From the NCBI RefSeq assembly GCF_018282115.1, contig NZ_CP054306.1, positions 2,837,488 to 2,901,487 of the forward strand: 64,000 nt of DNA, given 5' to 3'. A model generated the notes under the pieces. It saw only the letters and a list, made by a program, of their open reading frames with translations, ran no database searches and was not told the DNA's origin. The stretch's first letter is position 1, and each line of letters starts with the position of its first letter. Both the position numbers and the translations under genes were made by a program. This document shows positions 27,104 through 36,332 of the stretch, one piece after another. Source of the DNA: Synechocystis sp. PCC 7338. GTDB taxonomy: Bacteria > Cyanobacteriota > Cyanobacteriia > Cyanobacteriales > Microcystaceae.

Positions 27104-27607
27104 ATGGTTATACAGCCTCTTTATCTCCCCCATCTACTCAAACAGCCCCGGTCTACTCAGGTCTTGTCTGTTGACCAGGCGATCGCCAATCTAACAACCT
27201 TAACTCCAGTGCGGGGGGAAGTGACGGTGCGCCACGGGGGAACTTTTTTGGAAGTGACAGCCAATGCTGAAACCATTGTTACCCTCCACTGTGACCGCTG
27301 TGCCCAAAGCTATAACCAACGCTTGGCATTAGACACCAAGGAAATACTCTGGTTGGATAACCAAGGAGAAAATACACTGCCAGTCTCAGAACGGGAACTA
27401 AGTTGGGATGATTTGTCGGAAGTGTTGCCCCCTGATGGTCACTTTGATGTGGAAACCTGGTTATATGAGCAATTTAATTTAGCTCTGCCCCTGAAAAATT
27501 TATGTGGGAAAGATTGCCAAGCCCCCCAGGTCCCTGATGACGGCCCAGACAATGGCTTTGATCGCCGTTGGGCCGCCCTAGCGGATTTGAAACAGCAATT
27601 GAATTAA
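27104..27607 (+). CDS. YceD/DUF177-family protein
   Basis: 167 residues from the ATG at 27104 (the upstream TTG at 27089 is not favoured). Conserved features are LHCDRCAQSYNQRLAL (CxxC-type pair) and the late NLCGKDCQAPQ pair, as in DUF177 proteins linked to 23S rRNA accumulation in bacteria and plastids. A zinc-binding role for the four Cys is plausible. A HIP1 octamer lies near the start. Confidence 0.85.
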   Translation: MVIQPLYLPHLLKQPRSTQVLSVDQAIANLTTLTPVRGEVTVRHGGTFLEVTANAETIVTLHCDRCAQSYNQRLALDTKEILWLDNQGENTLPVSERELSWDDLSEVLPPDGHFDVETWLYEQFNLALPLKNLCGKDCQAPQVPDDGPDNGFDRRWAALADLKQQLN

Positions 27608-27720
27608 CCAACTAGGAATTAGGGAAAGTCCCTGGGACTTAGCTTGGTACAGGCCTCTGCCAAAGAATGGGAAACTGGAAAGGGTGATTTTAGCCACTAC
27701 TGTTTTTGCTCTCCTTTTCC

Positions 27721-29247
27721 ATGACCACCGATTACCTCGAAAGAATTCTTAAGGCCCGGGTTTATGATGTGGCGCTCGAATCTCCGTTGGATTTGGCTGC
27801 CAATTTATCCAAGCGGCTGGGTAATCGAGTTTACTTTAAGCGGGAAGACCTACAGCCAGTGTTTTCCTTTAAGTTGCGGGGGGCCTATAACAAAATGGCC
27901 CAGTTATCCCCGGAATTATTAGAAAAAGGAGTAATTGCGGCTTCGGCGGGTAACCATGCCCAGGGGGTGGCCCTAGGGGCTTCTAAGTTGGGCACCAGGG
28001 CTATTATTGTGATGCCGGAAACCACTCCCCAGGTAAAAGTGGAAGCGGTTAAAGCTCGGGGAGGTGTGGTGGTGCTCTATGGAGAAACCTATGACGATGC
28101 CTATGGCCACGCGCGGCAGTTGGAACAGGAAAAAGGCTTAACCTTTATTCATCCCTTCAATGATCCCGATGTGATTGCCGGCCAGGGCACCATTGGCATG
28201 GAAATTTTACGTCAGTATCAACAGCCCATTGATGCAATTTTTGTGGCGATCGGCGGGGGGGGGCTGATTGCTGGGGTGGCGGCCTATGTTAAACGGCTCT
28301 ATCCAGAAATTAAAATTATTGGTGTGGAGCCCAAGGATGCCGATGCCATGCGCCAATCCCTGGCGGCGGGGAAACGGATCAAACTAGACCAAGTGGGACT
28401 TTTTGCCGACGGTGTGGCGGTGCGGGAAGTGGGGGATTTAACTTTTCCCCTCTGTCAGCAGTATGTGGATGAAATTTTGGTGGTGGATACTGATGACACC
28501 TGTGCGGCTATTAAAGATTGTTTTGAAGATACCCGCTCAATTTTGGAGCCGGCCGGAGCCTTGGCCATTGCAGGGCTTAAACAATATGTGCAAAGAGAAA
28601 ACTGTCAGCAACAAACCCTAGTGGCGATCGCCTGTGGGGCCAACATGAACTTTGACCGCTTGAGATTTGTGGCGGAAAGGGCCGAATATGGGGAACAACG
28701 GGAGGCCATTTTTGCGGTGACCATTCCCGAACAAAGGGGCAGTTTGAGAAAATTTTGCGAAGGGTTAGGCAAGCATAACATTACCGAATTTAGTTACCGC
28801 ATTGCGGAAGGCCCCGATGCCCATATTTTTGTTGGTATTCAGGTACAAAACCGTAGTGATGCTTCCCAGTTGGCGGCCAATTTCACCCGCCAAGGATTTA
28901 AAACCCTAGATTTAACCGATGATGAACTGACTAAACTCCACTTGCGTCATATGGTGGGAGGCCGCCCTCCCCAGGTGACCCAATCAGAGAACCAGCGAGA
29001 ATTACTGTACCGGTTTGAATTTCCTGAGCGGCCGGGGGCATTAATGAAATTTCTGGGTTGTATGAATCCCGCCTGGAATATTAGTTTGTTCCATTACCGC
29101 AACCATGGGGCTGACTACGGCAGAATTATCGTCGGTATGCAGGTTCCCCCAGCAGAAACAGAACAGTGGCAACAATTTTTAGCTAATTTAGGTTATCGCC
29201 ATTGGAATGAGAGTGACAATCCGGTTTATCGTCTCTTTTTACGCTAA
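27721..29247 (+). CDS. ilvA: Threonine ammonia-lyase, biosynthetic
   Basis: 508 residues from the ATG at 27721. The PLP lysine is Lys51 in FSFKLRGAYNK; the glycine-rich phosphate loop AIGGGGLIAGVAAY is present. Two ACT-like regulatory domains fill residues about 330-508 (each begins AVTIPEQRGSLRKF or RFEFPERPGALMKF), so it is the isoleucine-inhibited biosynthetic type. It makes 2-oxobutanoate for isoleucine. A citramalate synthase-like gene at 34.6 kb may offer a second route to the same intermediate. Confidence 0.95.
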   Translation: MTTDYLERILKARVYDVALESPLDLAANLSKRLGNRVYFKREDLQPVFSFKLRGAYNKMAQLSPELLEKGVIAASAGNHAQGVALGASKLGTRAIIVMPETTPQVKVEAVKARGGVVVLYGETYDDAYGHARQLEQEKGLTFIHPFNDPDVIAGQGTIGMEILRQYQQPIDAIFVAIGGGGLIAGVAAYVKRLYPEIKIIGVEPKDADAMRQSLAAGKRIKLDQVGLFADGVAVREVGDLTFPLCQQYVDEILVVDTDDTCAAIKDCFEDTRSILEPAGALAIAGLKQYVQRENCQQQTLVAIACGANMNFDRLRFVAERAEYGEQREAIFAVTIPEQRGSLRKFCEGLGKHNITEFSYRIAEGPDAHIFVGIQVQNRSDASQLAANFTRQGFKTLDLTDDELTKLHLRHMVGGRPPQVTQSENQRELLYRFEFPERPGALMKFLGCMNPAWNISLFHYRNHGADYGRIIVGMQVPPAETEQWQQFLANLGYRHWNESDNPVYRLFLR

Positions 29248-29660
29248 TTTTTTGCCCAGTTCGTGCTAGTAATTAAAGGTATCTTTGCCCATTGCCTAGA
29301 TTTCTGCCCTTGGTTACTGGTTCGGCCTCTGTCAGGGGAAAATCAAAAAATTCTCGGTAAAATACCGGCAAAAAACTACAAAAGTTAGGAACATTTTGGT
29401 AAATTGTCACGACAGGGGTAGGAAAACTGGAACTCAGTCATTATTGACTGAAAAAGAAAGGGCCTGACCTTAGTAGCTCCTCGCCACTGAGTTGCCGCTC
29501 CTTTCCTCCCTGACCCGATGAGCAGCCCAATCTACCAAGCATATCTGCGGTTGATGCCGTTTGCCATGGCCTAGGTCAATGTCTTTCCTAGTCTTGGTTA
29601 CGAGGCTGGTTCATCCCATTAACCCCTTTCACTTTACCCAGGAAATACGGACGGTAAACT
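29248..29660 (+). other. 413-bp intergenic region upstream of sepF
   Basis: No credible long gene on either strand. It likely holds the sepF promoter and a long 5' leader. An 18-codon frame (29518-29574) is present but has no clear ribosome site and cannot be supported. Confidence 0.5.
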
Positions 29661-30224
29661 ATGATTTTGACCAAGTTAAAAGACTTCGTCGGCATCAGTG
29701 AACATGATGAGTACGAAGAAGATTACGATGAAGAAATGGAGTTGCCCCAAGCGGTGACCACGGCCCCACCGCCCGCAGAAGAAGTTGCCCCTCTCCCCCG
29801 CATTAGTCGGGAACCTTTAAGCTTAAATAATGACACCCCTATTGGTACAGGAGTAAGAAATAACGTGATTGGTATGCCCGGCATCAACAACAGTGTGGCA
29901 GAGGTGGTCGTCGTCGAACCCCATTCCTTCGATGAAATGCCCCAGGTGATTCAAACCCTACGGGAACGGAAGTCGGTGGTGTTAAATCTGAATGTAATGG
30001 ACCCCGATGAGGCCCAACGGGCGGTGGATTTTGTTGCCGGTGGTACTTTTGCCATGGATGGCCACCAAGAACGGATTGGTGAGAGCATTTTTCTGTTCAC
30101 CCCCAACTGTGTGAAGGTGAGTTCCCTGGCCGGCCGCAGTCAGGAATCCAATGATGCCCCCGCCAGCAGTGGTGCTGATTCTTTTCCCACTTGGGGCTAT
30201 GAGACTAGTCGTTTGGCCCAGTAA
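29661..30224 (+). CDS. sepF: Cell division protein SepF
   Basis: 187 residues. The N-terminal amphipathic helix [12 protein letters not shown] binds membrane; an acidic and Pro-rich linker (about 15-50) follows, then the SepF core [20 protein letters not shown] and [20 protein letters not shown] and the [11 protein letters not shown] ending. SepF bundles FtsZ filaments at the division site. The acidic linker [11 protein letters not shown] is longer than in Bacillus. Confidence 0.92.
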   Translation: MILTKLKDFVGISEHDEYEEDYDEEMELPQAVTTAPPPAEEVAPLPRISREPLSLNNDTPIGTGVRNNVIGMPGINNSVAEVVVVEPHSFDEMPQVIQTLRERKSVVLNLNVMDPDEAQRAVDFVAGGTFAMDGHQERIGESIFLFTPNCVKVSSLAGRSQESNDAPASSGADSFPTWGYETSRLAQ

Positions 30225-30298
30225 TCACTAAGCAAGAATTTTGTTGCAGCTGTTTTCGTTTTTTTGATCTTTGCTGCAATTCCTACCCCAAATGTCTA

Positions 30299-30331
30299 AA
30301 AGCTCTGACCTTGGCGATCGGGGCTTTTTTG
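30299..30331 (+). terminator. Probable terminator after sepF
   Basis: AAAGCTC pairs with GGGGCTTT (with G-T pairs) across a loop that includes CGATCG, followed by a run of T. Confidence 0.45.
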
Positions 30332-30423
30332 TTGCTTGTTTGATTGCTCGGCAAATTCCGTGGCAGTTTAGAATTGAGGCAAGTCCGTGGTCTTTTTCAC
30401 CGTTTGGCTTGATGTTGTCCACC

Positions 30424-30813
30424 ATGAATGATTCCCCTGAAGCCCCCAGTCCTGCCCCCATGCCCCATCCCGAAACGACCCGTACTCCCCCCTGGGGCAT
30501 GGTCACCATGTTGGAAGAGGGCCCCCGCTATCGCATTAACCGTATTGTGGTCAAACCGGGGCAACATATGAGCACCCAGATGCATTACCACCGTAGTGAA
30601 CATTGGGTGGTGGTGTCGGGCACGGCCAAGGTGACCTGTAACGGCGAGGAGAAATTATTGAACCAAAAGGAGTCAACCTATGTGCCGATGAATACCCCCC
30701 ATCGGGTGGAAAATCCCGGGGTAATTGACTTGGTGATGATTGAGGTGCAAAACGGTGAATATTTGGGGGATGATGATATTGTTCGTTTCCCCGAGGAGTT
30801 TCCAAAGTCCTAA
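30424..30813 (+). CDS. Cupin protein, mannose-6-phosphate isomerase type II-like
   Basis: 129 residues from the ATG at 30424. A single cupin: PPWGMVTMLEEGPRYRINRI, the metal motif QMHYHRSEHWVVVSGTAKVT (His, His and Glu in a H-x-H-x3-E pattern) and PHRVENPG. It resembles the C-terminal isomerase domain of bifunctional mannose-1-phosphate guanylyltransferases, here stand-alone. It probably acts on mannose-6-phosphate or a related sugar (inference). Confidence 0.85.
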   Translation: MNDSPEAPSPAPMPHPETTRTPPWGMVTMLEEGPRYRINRIVVKPGQHMSTQMHYHRSEHWVVVSGTAKVTCNGEEKLLNQKESTYVPMNTPHRVENPGVIDLVMIEVQNGEYLGDDDIVRFPEEFPKS

Positions 30814-30913
30814 GTGAAATATTTTTTGATCAGGGGATGGTTAACTCCGATGCCCTTATGGACGATCCTTTCCCAAAACCATGGGAGGGCCAGATAAGGT
30901 GATCTTGTCCCCA

Positions 30914-31168
30914 TCATCTCATTTCTGACAATTCTTCTCGCAGAATACGTCGTAAATCAGTTTCAGTTATTGATTGTTCGGCAGGAGACTGCATACATTG
31001 TCTTAGCACCTGATTAATCAAGGTTTGATAGCCCATGCCCCTTGCCTCAGCATCTATTCGAAAATGATCCAAAACATCATCATCGAGATAAATCGTAATG
31101 CGGGTTTTTCTGTTGGATGGAATGATGGCGCCTCGTTTTCCTTTGGAAAAATCATATTCCTGTCTCAT
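30914..31168 (-). CDS. brnA: BrnA-type antitoxin
   Basis: 84 residues from the ATG at 31168, with AGGAG about 9 bases upstream. KTRITIYLDDDVLDHFR is the ribbon-helix-helix-like DNA-binding core of BrnA antitoxins; the C-terminus EELSEMR is charged. It overlaps the end of a broken brnT by 17 bases, the normal BrnTA arrangement. With the toxin disrupted it is an orphan antitoxin, possibly kept as a repressor or by chance. Confidence 0.85.
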   Translation of the reverse strand: MRQEYDFSKGKRGAIIPSNRKTRITIYLDDDVLDHFRIDAEARGMGYQTLINQVLRQCMQSPAEQSITETDLRRILREELSEMR

Positions 31169-31432
31169 AGATTTTTGTCTCCTGTTTCGTGGCACGTCGA
31201 GCTGAAATTAAGCAAATAATTTCTCCTCGCAATGTATAAACAACAACTCAAGATAGAGCCCGTGTTTCCCATCCCTAATGCGATAAAACGTTCTTCTGTA
31301 GTGGAATCAGGATCAAGCTCGTGAATGGTGAGAGGATTAAAGAGGATTAAAAAAGACCATTTCAGCTTCTGCAAAAATGCCATGCTTTTGCCGATTACTT
31401 TTGGCCTTTTGCGGATCATACTCAAACTGCAT
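31152..31432 (-). pseudogene. brnT: BrnT-type toxin, frameshifted
   Basis: The start MQFEYDPQKAKSNRQKHGI is a typical BrnT N-terminus. The frame is broken by a 10-bp tandem duplication (GAGGATTAAA twice, plus strand 31332-31351) and again by one extra base near the codons for SIL/VVVYTLRGE. Reading across the breaks gives TIHELDPDSTTEERFIALGM, then VVVYTLRGEIICLISARRAT and KQETKIYETG, the usual RNase toxin body. It ends inside brnA. Confidence 0.8.
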
Positions 31433-31575
31433 ACATACGTAATATGCATTACAAAGTGTTCGGTCAATATAAGGATCAGTCCTGCACGCAAGCGGCGATC
31501 GCCTCCCGACAATCTTGACTCTAATTAAAACTCAATTTTTTGTCCTCAGTTCGGGAAACCACACTCACCGGGGTG

Positions 31576-31630
31576 TTGCACTGGGTCGATCAATTTAGCT
31601 AAATTAGCACTCGTGAGGTGGGAGTGCTAA
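31576..31630 (+). promoter_or_regulatory. groESL promoter with CIRCE operator
   Basis: TTAGCACTC (31604-31612), 9-base spacer, GAGTGCTAA (31622-31630) is a perfect CIRCE element, the HrcA repressor site. Upstream, TTGCAC at 31576-31581 and CTAAAT at 31599-31604 are 17 bases apart and may be the -35 and -10 boxes. The element sits 57 bp before groES. Confidence 0.9.
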
Positions 31631-31686
31631 TCCCCCGCCAAAATCCCTACTGACCGTGCAAGACTATCATCTGGAGGATGACTTCT

Positions 31687-31998
31687 ATGGCCGCTATTAC
31701 CATTAATGTTTCTACTGTGAAACCCCTTGGCGATCGGGTGTTTGTGAAAGTAAGCCCCGCTGAAGAGAAAACCGCTGGGGGTATTTTGTTGCCCGATAAC
31801 GCCAAAGAAAAACCCCAAATTGGTGAAGTTGTCCAAGTTGGCCCCGGCAAACGCAACGACGACGGCACCTACTCCCCGGTTGAAGTTAAAGTTGGTGATA
31901 AAGTCCTTTATTCCAAATATGCCGGCACCGACATCAAACTTGGTGGCGACGACTATGTTCTGTTAACTGAAAAAGATATTTTGGCCTCCGTTGCCTAA
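31687..31998 (+). CDS. groES: Co-chaperonin GroES
   Basis: 103 residues from the ATG at 31687, chosen because GGAGG lies about 10 bases upstream (the ATG at 31678 almost touches it). Motifs [12 protein letters not shown], the mobile loop [14 protein letters not shown] and [20 protein letters not shown] are standard. It caps GroEL and forms a heat-shock operon with it under CIRCE. Confidence 0.97.
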   Translation: MAAITINVSTVKPLGDRVFVKVSPAEEKTAGGILLPDNAKEKPQIGEVVQVGPGKRNDDGTYSPVEVKVGDKVLYSKYAGTDIKLGGDDYVLLTEKDILASVA

Positions 31999-32095
31999 GT
32001 CTATTAATTTTTACTGATCCTGACCTTTGCTAAGGCTTTCAGGATTTTTACCCATTCATCTATCCCAATTAATCTGCCCACGAGGTTTTACTTTT

Positions 32096-33721
32096 ATGGC
32101 TAAATCCATCATCTACAACGACGAAGCTCGCCGCGCCCTGGAACGGGGTATGGACATTCTGGCGGAAGCTGTGGCTGTTACCCTCGGCCCCAAAGGTCGT
32201 AACGTTGTCCTTGAGAAAAAATTTGGTTCCCCCCAAATTATCAATGACGGCATCACGATCGCCAAGGAAATTGAACTGGAAGACCATGTGGAAAACACCG
32301 GGGTTTCCTTGATTCGTCAGGCTGCTTCTAAAACTAACGATGTGGCTGGAGACGGCACCACCACTGCTACGGTTTTGGCCCACGCCATTGTCAAAGAAGG
32401 TCTACGGAATGTGGCCGCCGGTGCTAACCCTATTTCCCTCAAGCGGGGTATTGATAAAGCCACTGAATTTCTTGTTGCTCGGATCAAAGAGCATGCCCAG
32501 CCCGTGGGAGATTCCAAGGCGATCGCCCAGGTGGGAGCCATTTCCGCCGGTAACGATGAAGAAGTTGGCCAAATGATTGCCAATGCCATGGATAAAGTAG
32601 GCCAGGAAGGGGTTATTTCCCTGGAAGAAGGCAAATCCATGACCACCGAGTTGGAAATCACCGAAGGGATGCGCTTCGATAAGGGCTATATTTCCCCCTA
32701 CTTCGTCACCGATGCTGAACGGATGGAAGCGGTTCTTGAAGATCCCCGCATTTTGATCACCGACAAAAAAATCAACTTGGTGCAGGACTTGGTGCCCATC
32801 CTCGAACAAGTGGCCCGCCAAGGTAAGCCTTTGTTAATCATTGCCGAAGACATCGAAAAAGAAGCCCTCGCTACCCTCGTGGTTAACCGTCTCCGGGGTG
32901 TGCTCAATGTGGCCGCCGTTAAAGCTCCCGGCTTTGGCGATCGCCGTAAACAAATGCTGGAAGACATTGCTACCCTCACCGGTGGTCAAGTAATCAGCGA
33001 AGATGCCGGTCTGAAACTGGAAAGCGCCACTGTGGATAGCCTCGGTTCTGCCCGTCGCATCAACATCACCAAAGACAACACCACCATTGTGGCCGAAGGC
33101 AACGAAGCCGCTGTAAAATCCCGCTGTGAGCAAATCCGTCGCCAGATCGAAGAAACCGATTCTAGCTACGACAAAGAGAAACTCCAAGAGCGCTTGGCTA
33201 AATTGGCCGGTGGTGTAGCGGTAATCAAAGTTGGTGCCGCCACGGAAACCGAAATGAAAGACCGCAAACTCCGTCTGGAAGATGCCATCAACGCTACCAA
33301 AGCTGCTGTGGAAGAAGGCATTGTCCCCGGTGGTGGTACCACCCTGGCCCACTTGGCCCCCCAATTGGAAGACTGGGCCAACGGCAACCTCAAGGATGAA
33401 GAGTTAACCGGTGCTTTGATCGTCTCCCGGGCCTTGCCTGCTCCCCTAAAACGGATTGCGGAAAACGCCGGTCAAAACGGTGCGGTAATCTCCGAGCGGG
33501 TCAAAGAAAAAGACTTCAACATTGGCTACAATGCTGCCACCTTGGAGTATGTGGACATGCTGGCTGCCGGTATCGTTGACCCTGCCAAAGTAACCCGTTC
33601 TGCTCTGCAGAATGCGGCCTCCATCGCAGGCATGGTCTTGACCACCGAATGTATCGTTGTGGACAAGCCTGAAAAAGAAAAAGCCCCTGCTGGTGCCCCC
33701 GGTGGTGACTTCGACTACTAA
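32096..33721 (+). CDS. groEL1: Chaperonin GroEL (groESL operon copy)
   Basis: 541 residues from the ATG at 32096. [19 protein letters not shown] opens the equatorial domain; [17 protein letters not shown] and [12 protein letters not shown] form the ATP site; [16 protein letters not shown] is near the end. The C-terminal tail is [11 protein letters not shown], not the GGM-repeat tail. It follows groES by 97 bp. Cyanobacteria have a second, monocistronic groEL elsewhere. Confidence 0.97.
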   Translation: MAKSIIYNDEARRALERGMDILAEAVAVTLGPKGRNVVLEKKFGSPQIINDGITIAKEIELEDHVENTGVSLIRQAASKTNDVAGDGTTTATVLAHAIVKEGLRNVAAGANPISLKRGIDKATEFLVARIKEHAQPVGDSKAIAQVGAISAGNDEEVGQMIANAMDKVGQEGVISLEEGKSMTTELEITEGMRFDKGYISPYFVTDAERMEAVLEDPRILITDKKINLVQDLVPILEQVARQGKPLLIIAEDIEKEALATLVVNRLRGVLNVAAVKAPGFGDRRKQMLEDIATLTGGQVISEDAGLKLESATVDSLGSARRINITKDNTTIVAEGNEAAVKSRCEQIRRQIEETDSSYDKEKLQERLAKLAGGVAVIKVGAATETEMKDRKLRLEDAINATKAAVEEGIVPGGGTTLAHLAPQLEDWANGNLKDEELTGALIVSRALPAPLKRIAENAGQNGAVISERVKEKDFNIGYNAATLEYVDMLAAGIVDPAKVTRSALQNAASIAGMVLTTECIVVDKPEKEKAPAGAPGGDFDY

Positions 33722-33773
33722 GGTTTGCCCCAGGTCAATCTAGTGGCCTAACAACTCTTTTCTCATAAATTTT

Positions 33774-33807
33774 CAGGGAGGCTCCGGCTTCCCTGTTTTC
33801 GTTTTGG
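33774..33807 (+). terminator. Rho-independent terminator of groESL
   Basis: CAGGGA and TCCCTG form a stem around a GGCTCCGGCT loop, followed by TTTTCGTTTT. It lies 53 bp past the groEL stop. Confidence 0.8.
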
Positions 33808-33944
33808 TCAGTTTTCCCCCCATTGCAGCAAATTTAAGCTTGGTTAGGCGATCGCCTTAAACACAGAAAATGATTGGTTAAGCACGGTGTTCGAGCTTAA
33901 AATTGACTAGGTCTAAATCTTTGCCGGTGAAATAATCCAGAGCC

Positions 33945-34526
33945 ATGTGGCATCTTCCCCCCAGTAATTTGCAAAAATGGCATATTTGCCACAGTCGTAT
34001 GGTGCTAGATAATCCCTGGTGTCGGGTGCGTCAGGATACAGTGCAATTGCCCAATGGGACTTTGATTGATGACTACTTTGTCAACGTGCGACCGGAAATT
34101 GTCATGGTTTTGGCCGTCACTTCCCAGCAGGAAATTATTTTTGTGCGGCAGTATCGCCATGGGGTGCAAGAAATTTTGCTGGAACTACCCGCCGGTACCT
34201 TTTTCCCTCACCAGGAAAGCCCCACCGTCGCCATTCGTAGGGAACTAGAGGAAGAAACCGGTTACCAGATTGTCAGTTTGCTTAGTTTGGGTTGTATTTA
34301 TGACAATCCGGTTAAAGATCAATCCCGTCTCCATCTTTTTCTCGCCCCTGATGTGGCTCCCACAGGCAAAAAAGCCTGGGATGTAACGGAAGAAATTGAA
34401 GTGGTGTTAATGCCGATCGCCGTAGTGCGGGAGCAGATTTTTTCTGGACAAATTAGGGTGGCGGGCAGTTTGGCAGCTCTGTTACTAGGTCTGGAAAAAA
34501 TCACCCAACTTGATGACGACAAGTGA
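33945..34526 (+). CDS. NUDIX hydrolase (ADP-ribose pyrophosphatase-like)
   Basis: 193 residues. The NUDIX box is GTFFPHQESPTVAIRREL followed by EEETGY; the spacing between the first Gly and the first Glu is one residue longer than the canonical G-x5-E. FVRQYRHGVQEILLELPAG upstream is typical of ADP-ribose/ADP-sugar pyrophosphatases. The N-terminal 40 residues form a beta strand-rich domain as in that subgroup. The substrate is not certain. Confidence 0.88.
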   Translation: MWHLPPSNLQKWHICHSRMVLDNPWCRVRQDTVQLPNGTLIDDYFVNVRPEIVMVLAVTSQQEIIFVRQYRHGVQEILLELPAGTFFPHQESPTVAIRRELEEETGYQIVSLLSLGCIYDNPVKDQSRLHLFLAPDVAPTGKKAWDVTEEIEVVLMPIAVVREQIFSGQIRVAGSLAALLLGLEKITQLDDDK

Positions 34527-34623
34527 ATGTTGAGAGTTTTTTCCGGCGATCATATGGCGTCAAAAAACCGACCTAAAATTAAGACAGATAGGCTCGGTGT
34601 CCATTTTCTTTTCCCCATTTGCC

Positions 34624-36267
34624 ATGACCGTTAGCAACAATCCCCTTTGGCTCTACGACACCACCCTCCGAGACGGAGCCCAGCGGGAAGGCATTTCTTT
34701 GTCCTTGACCGACAAATTGACCATTGCCCGTCGCCTCGACCAGTTGGGCATTCCCTTTATTGAAGGGGGTTGGCCTGGGGCTAATCCTAAGGATGTGCAG
34801 TTTTTTTGGCAGTTACAGGAAGAGCCTTTGGAACAGGCGGAAATTGTGGCTTTTTGTTCCACCCGTCGGCCCCATAAAGCAGTGGAAACGGACAAAATGC
34901 TCCAGGCAATCCTTTCTGCTGGAACCCGCTGGGTAACCATTTTTGGTAAGTCCTGGGATCTGCATGTGCTGGAGGGATTGCAAACTAGCTTGGCGGAAAA
35001 TTTGGCCATGATCAGCGACACGATCGCCTATCTACGCAGTCAAGGGCGGCGGGTAATTTACGATGCGGAACACTGGTTTGATGGTTATCGAGCTAATCCT
35101 GACTATGCCTTGGCCACCTTAGCCACTGCCCATCAGGCCGGGGCGGAATGGTTAGTGATGTGCGACACCAATGGGGGCACCTTACCGGTGCAAATTACTG
35201 AAATTACCACCAAAGTCCGCCAGGGTTTAGGACTAGACGGTCGGTCTGAACATCAACCCCAACTTGGTATCCATGCCCACAATGACAGCGGTACGGCGGT
35301 GGCCAATTCCCTCCTGGCGGTGGAGGCCGGGGCCACCATGGTCCAAGGCACCATCAATGGCTACGGGGAGCGCTGTGGTAATGCTAACCTCTGCACCCTG
35401 ATCCCGAATTTGCAACTCAAACTCCATTACGACTGCATCAAACCGGAACAGCTAGCCCACCTCACCAGCACCAGCCGTTTGATCAGTGAAATGGTTAACC
35501 TAGCCCCCGATGACCATGCTCCTTTTGTGGGGCGATCGGCCTTTGCCCATAAAGGGGGAATCCATGTCTCGGCAGTGCAACGTAATCCCTTCACCTATGA
35601 GCATATTGCCCCGGAGTTGGTTGGCAACGAGCGACGTATTGTAGTGTCAGAACAAGCCGGGTTGAGCAATGTTTTGTCTAAAGCAGAGTTATTCGGCATT
35701 GCCTTAGATCGTCAAGATCCCGCTTGCCGTACCATTCTGGAAACCTTGAAAGACTTGGAACAGCAAGGTTACCAATTTGAAGCAGCGGAGGCCAGCTTTG
35801 AACTGCTAATGCGCCAGGCCATGGGCGATCGCCAACCCCTATTTGTAGTGCAAGGCTTCCAGGTACATTGTGACCTGCTGACCCCGGCGGAAAATCCTGC
35901 TTACCGTAATGCTTTGGCCACGGTAAAAGTAACCGTCAATGGGCAAAATATTTTGGAAGTGGCGGAAGGCAATGGCCCTGTGTCAGCCCTAGACCAAGCT
36001 CTGAGGAAAGCCTTGACCCGTTTTTATCCCCAAATTGCCGATTTCCACCTCACTGATTACAAAGTACGGATTTTGGATGGAGGGGCCGGTACTTCGGCTA
36101 AAACCCGCGTACTAGTGGAATCCAGCAATGGCGATCGCCGTTGGACTACGGTGGGGGTATCAGGCAATATTTTGGAAGCTTCCTACCAAGCCGTGGTGGA
36201 AGGCATTGAGTACGGTCTACGTTTACTAACCTGTGGTCTGACCAATCAGACTGTAACCCCAAGTTGA
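34624..36267 (+). CDS. cimA: Citramalate synthase-type (LeuA-like) acyltransferase
   Basis: 547 residues from the ATG at 34624 (a GTG at 34597 is also in frame). LYDTTLRDGAQREGISLSL is the HMGL-like TIM-barrel start; LGIHAHNDSGTAVANSLLAV is the metal/acyl-CoA site; AFAHKGGIHVSAV follows. The C-terminal 130 residues form the LeuA regulatory domain. The length and the start WLYDTTLRDG fit TIGR00977-type citramalate synthases, which make (R)-citramalate for isoleucine, but isopropylmalate synthase activity cannot be excluded. Confidence 0.85.
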   Translation: MTVSNNPLWLYDTTLRDGAQREGISLSLTDKLTIARRLDQLGIPFIEGGWPGANPKDVQFFWQLQEEPLEQAEIVAFCSTRRPHKAVETDKMLQAILSAGTRWVTIFGKSWDLHVLEGLQTSLAENLAMISDTIAYLRSQGRRVIYDAEHWFDGYRANPDYALATLATAHQAGAEWLVMCDTNGGTLPVQITEITTKVRQGLGLDGRSEHQPQLGIHAHNDSGTAVANSLLAVEAGATMVQGTINGYGERCGNANLCTLIPNLQLKLHYDCIKPEQLAHLTSTSRLISEMVNLAPDDHAPFVGRSAFAHKGGIHVSAVQRNPFTYEHIAPELVGNERRIVVSEQAGLSNVLSKAELFGIALDRQDPACRTILETLKDLEQQGYQFEAAEASFELLMRQAMGDRQPLFVVQGFQVHCDLLTPAENPAYRNALATVKVTVNGQNILEVAEGNGPVSALDQALRKALTRFYPQIADFHLTDYKVRILDGGAGTSAKTRVLVESSNGDRRWTTVGVSGNILEASYQAVVEGIEYGLRLLTCGLTNQTVTPS

Positions 36268-36332
36268 GCTTTTCCTGCCAGGCGATCGGCACTGCATTTG
36301 TTTAGTCTCCCCAACTTAGACAACCGCAACCA

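Noticed and set aside
29518-29574. 18-codon frame MSSPIYQAYLRLMPFAMA in the sepF leader
   Set aside because: Too short and without a ribosome site; no support beyond the open frame.
31165-31512. 115-residue open frame over the brnT region
   Set aside because: It is a hybrid of wrong and right frames created by the frameshifts; the real product is the broken BrnT.
32069-33393. Several long minus-strand frames inside groEL
   Set aside because: They are antisense shadows of a strongly coding, high-bias gene; no start sites or domains.
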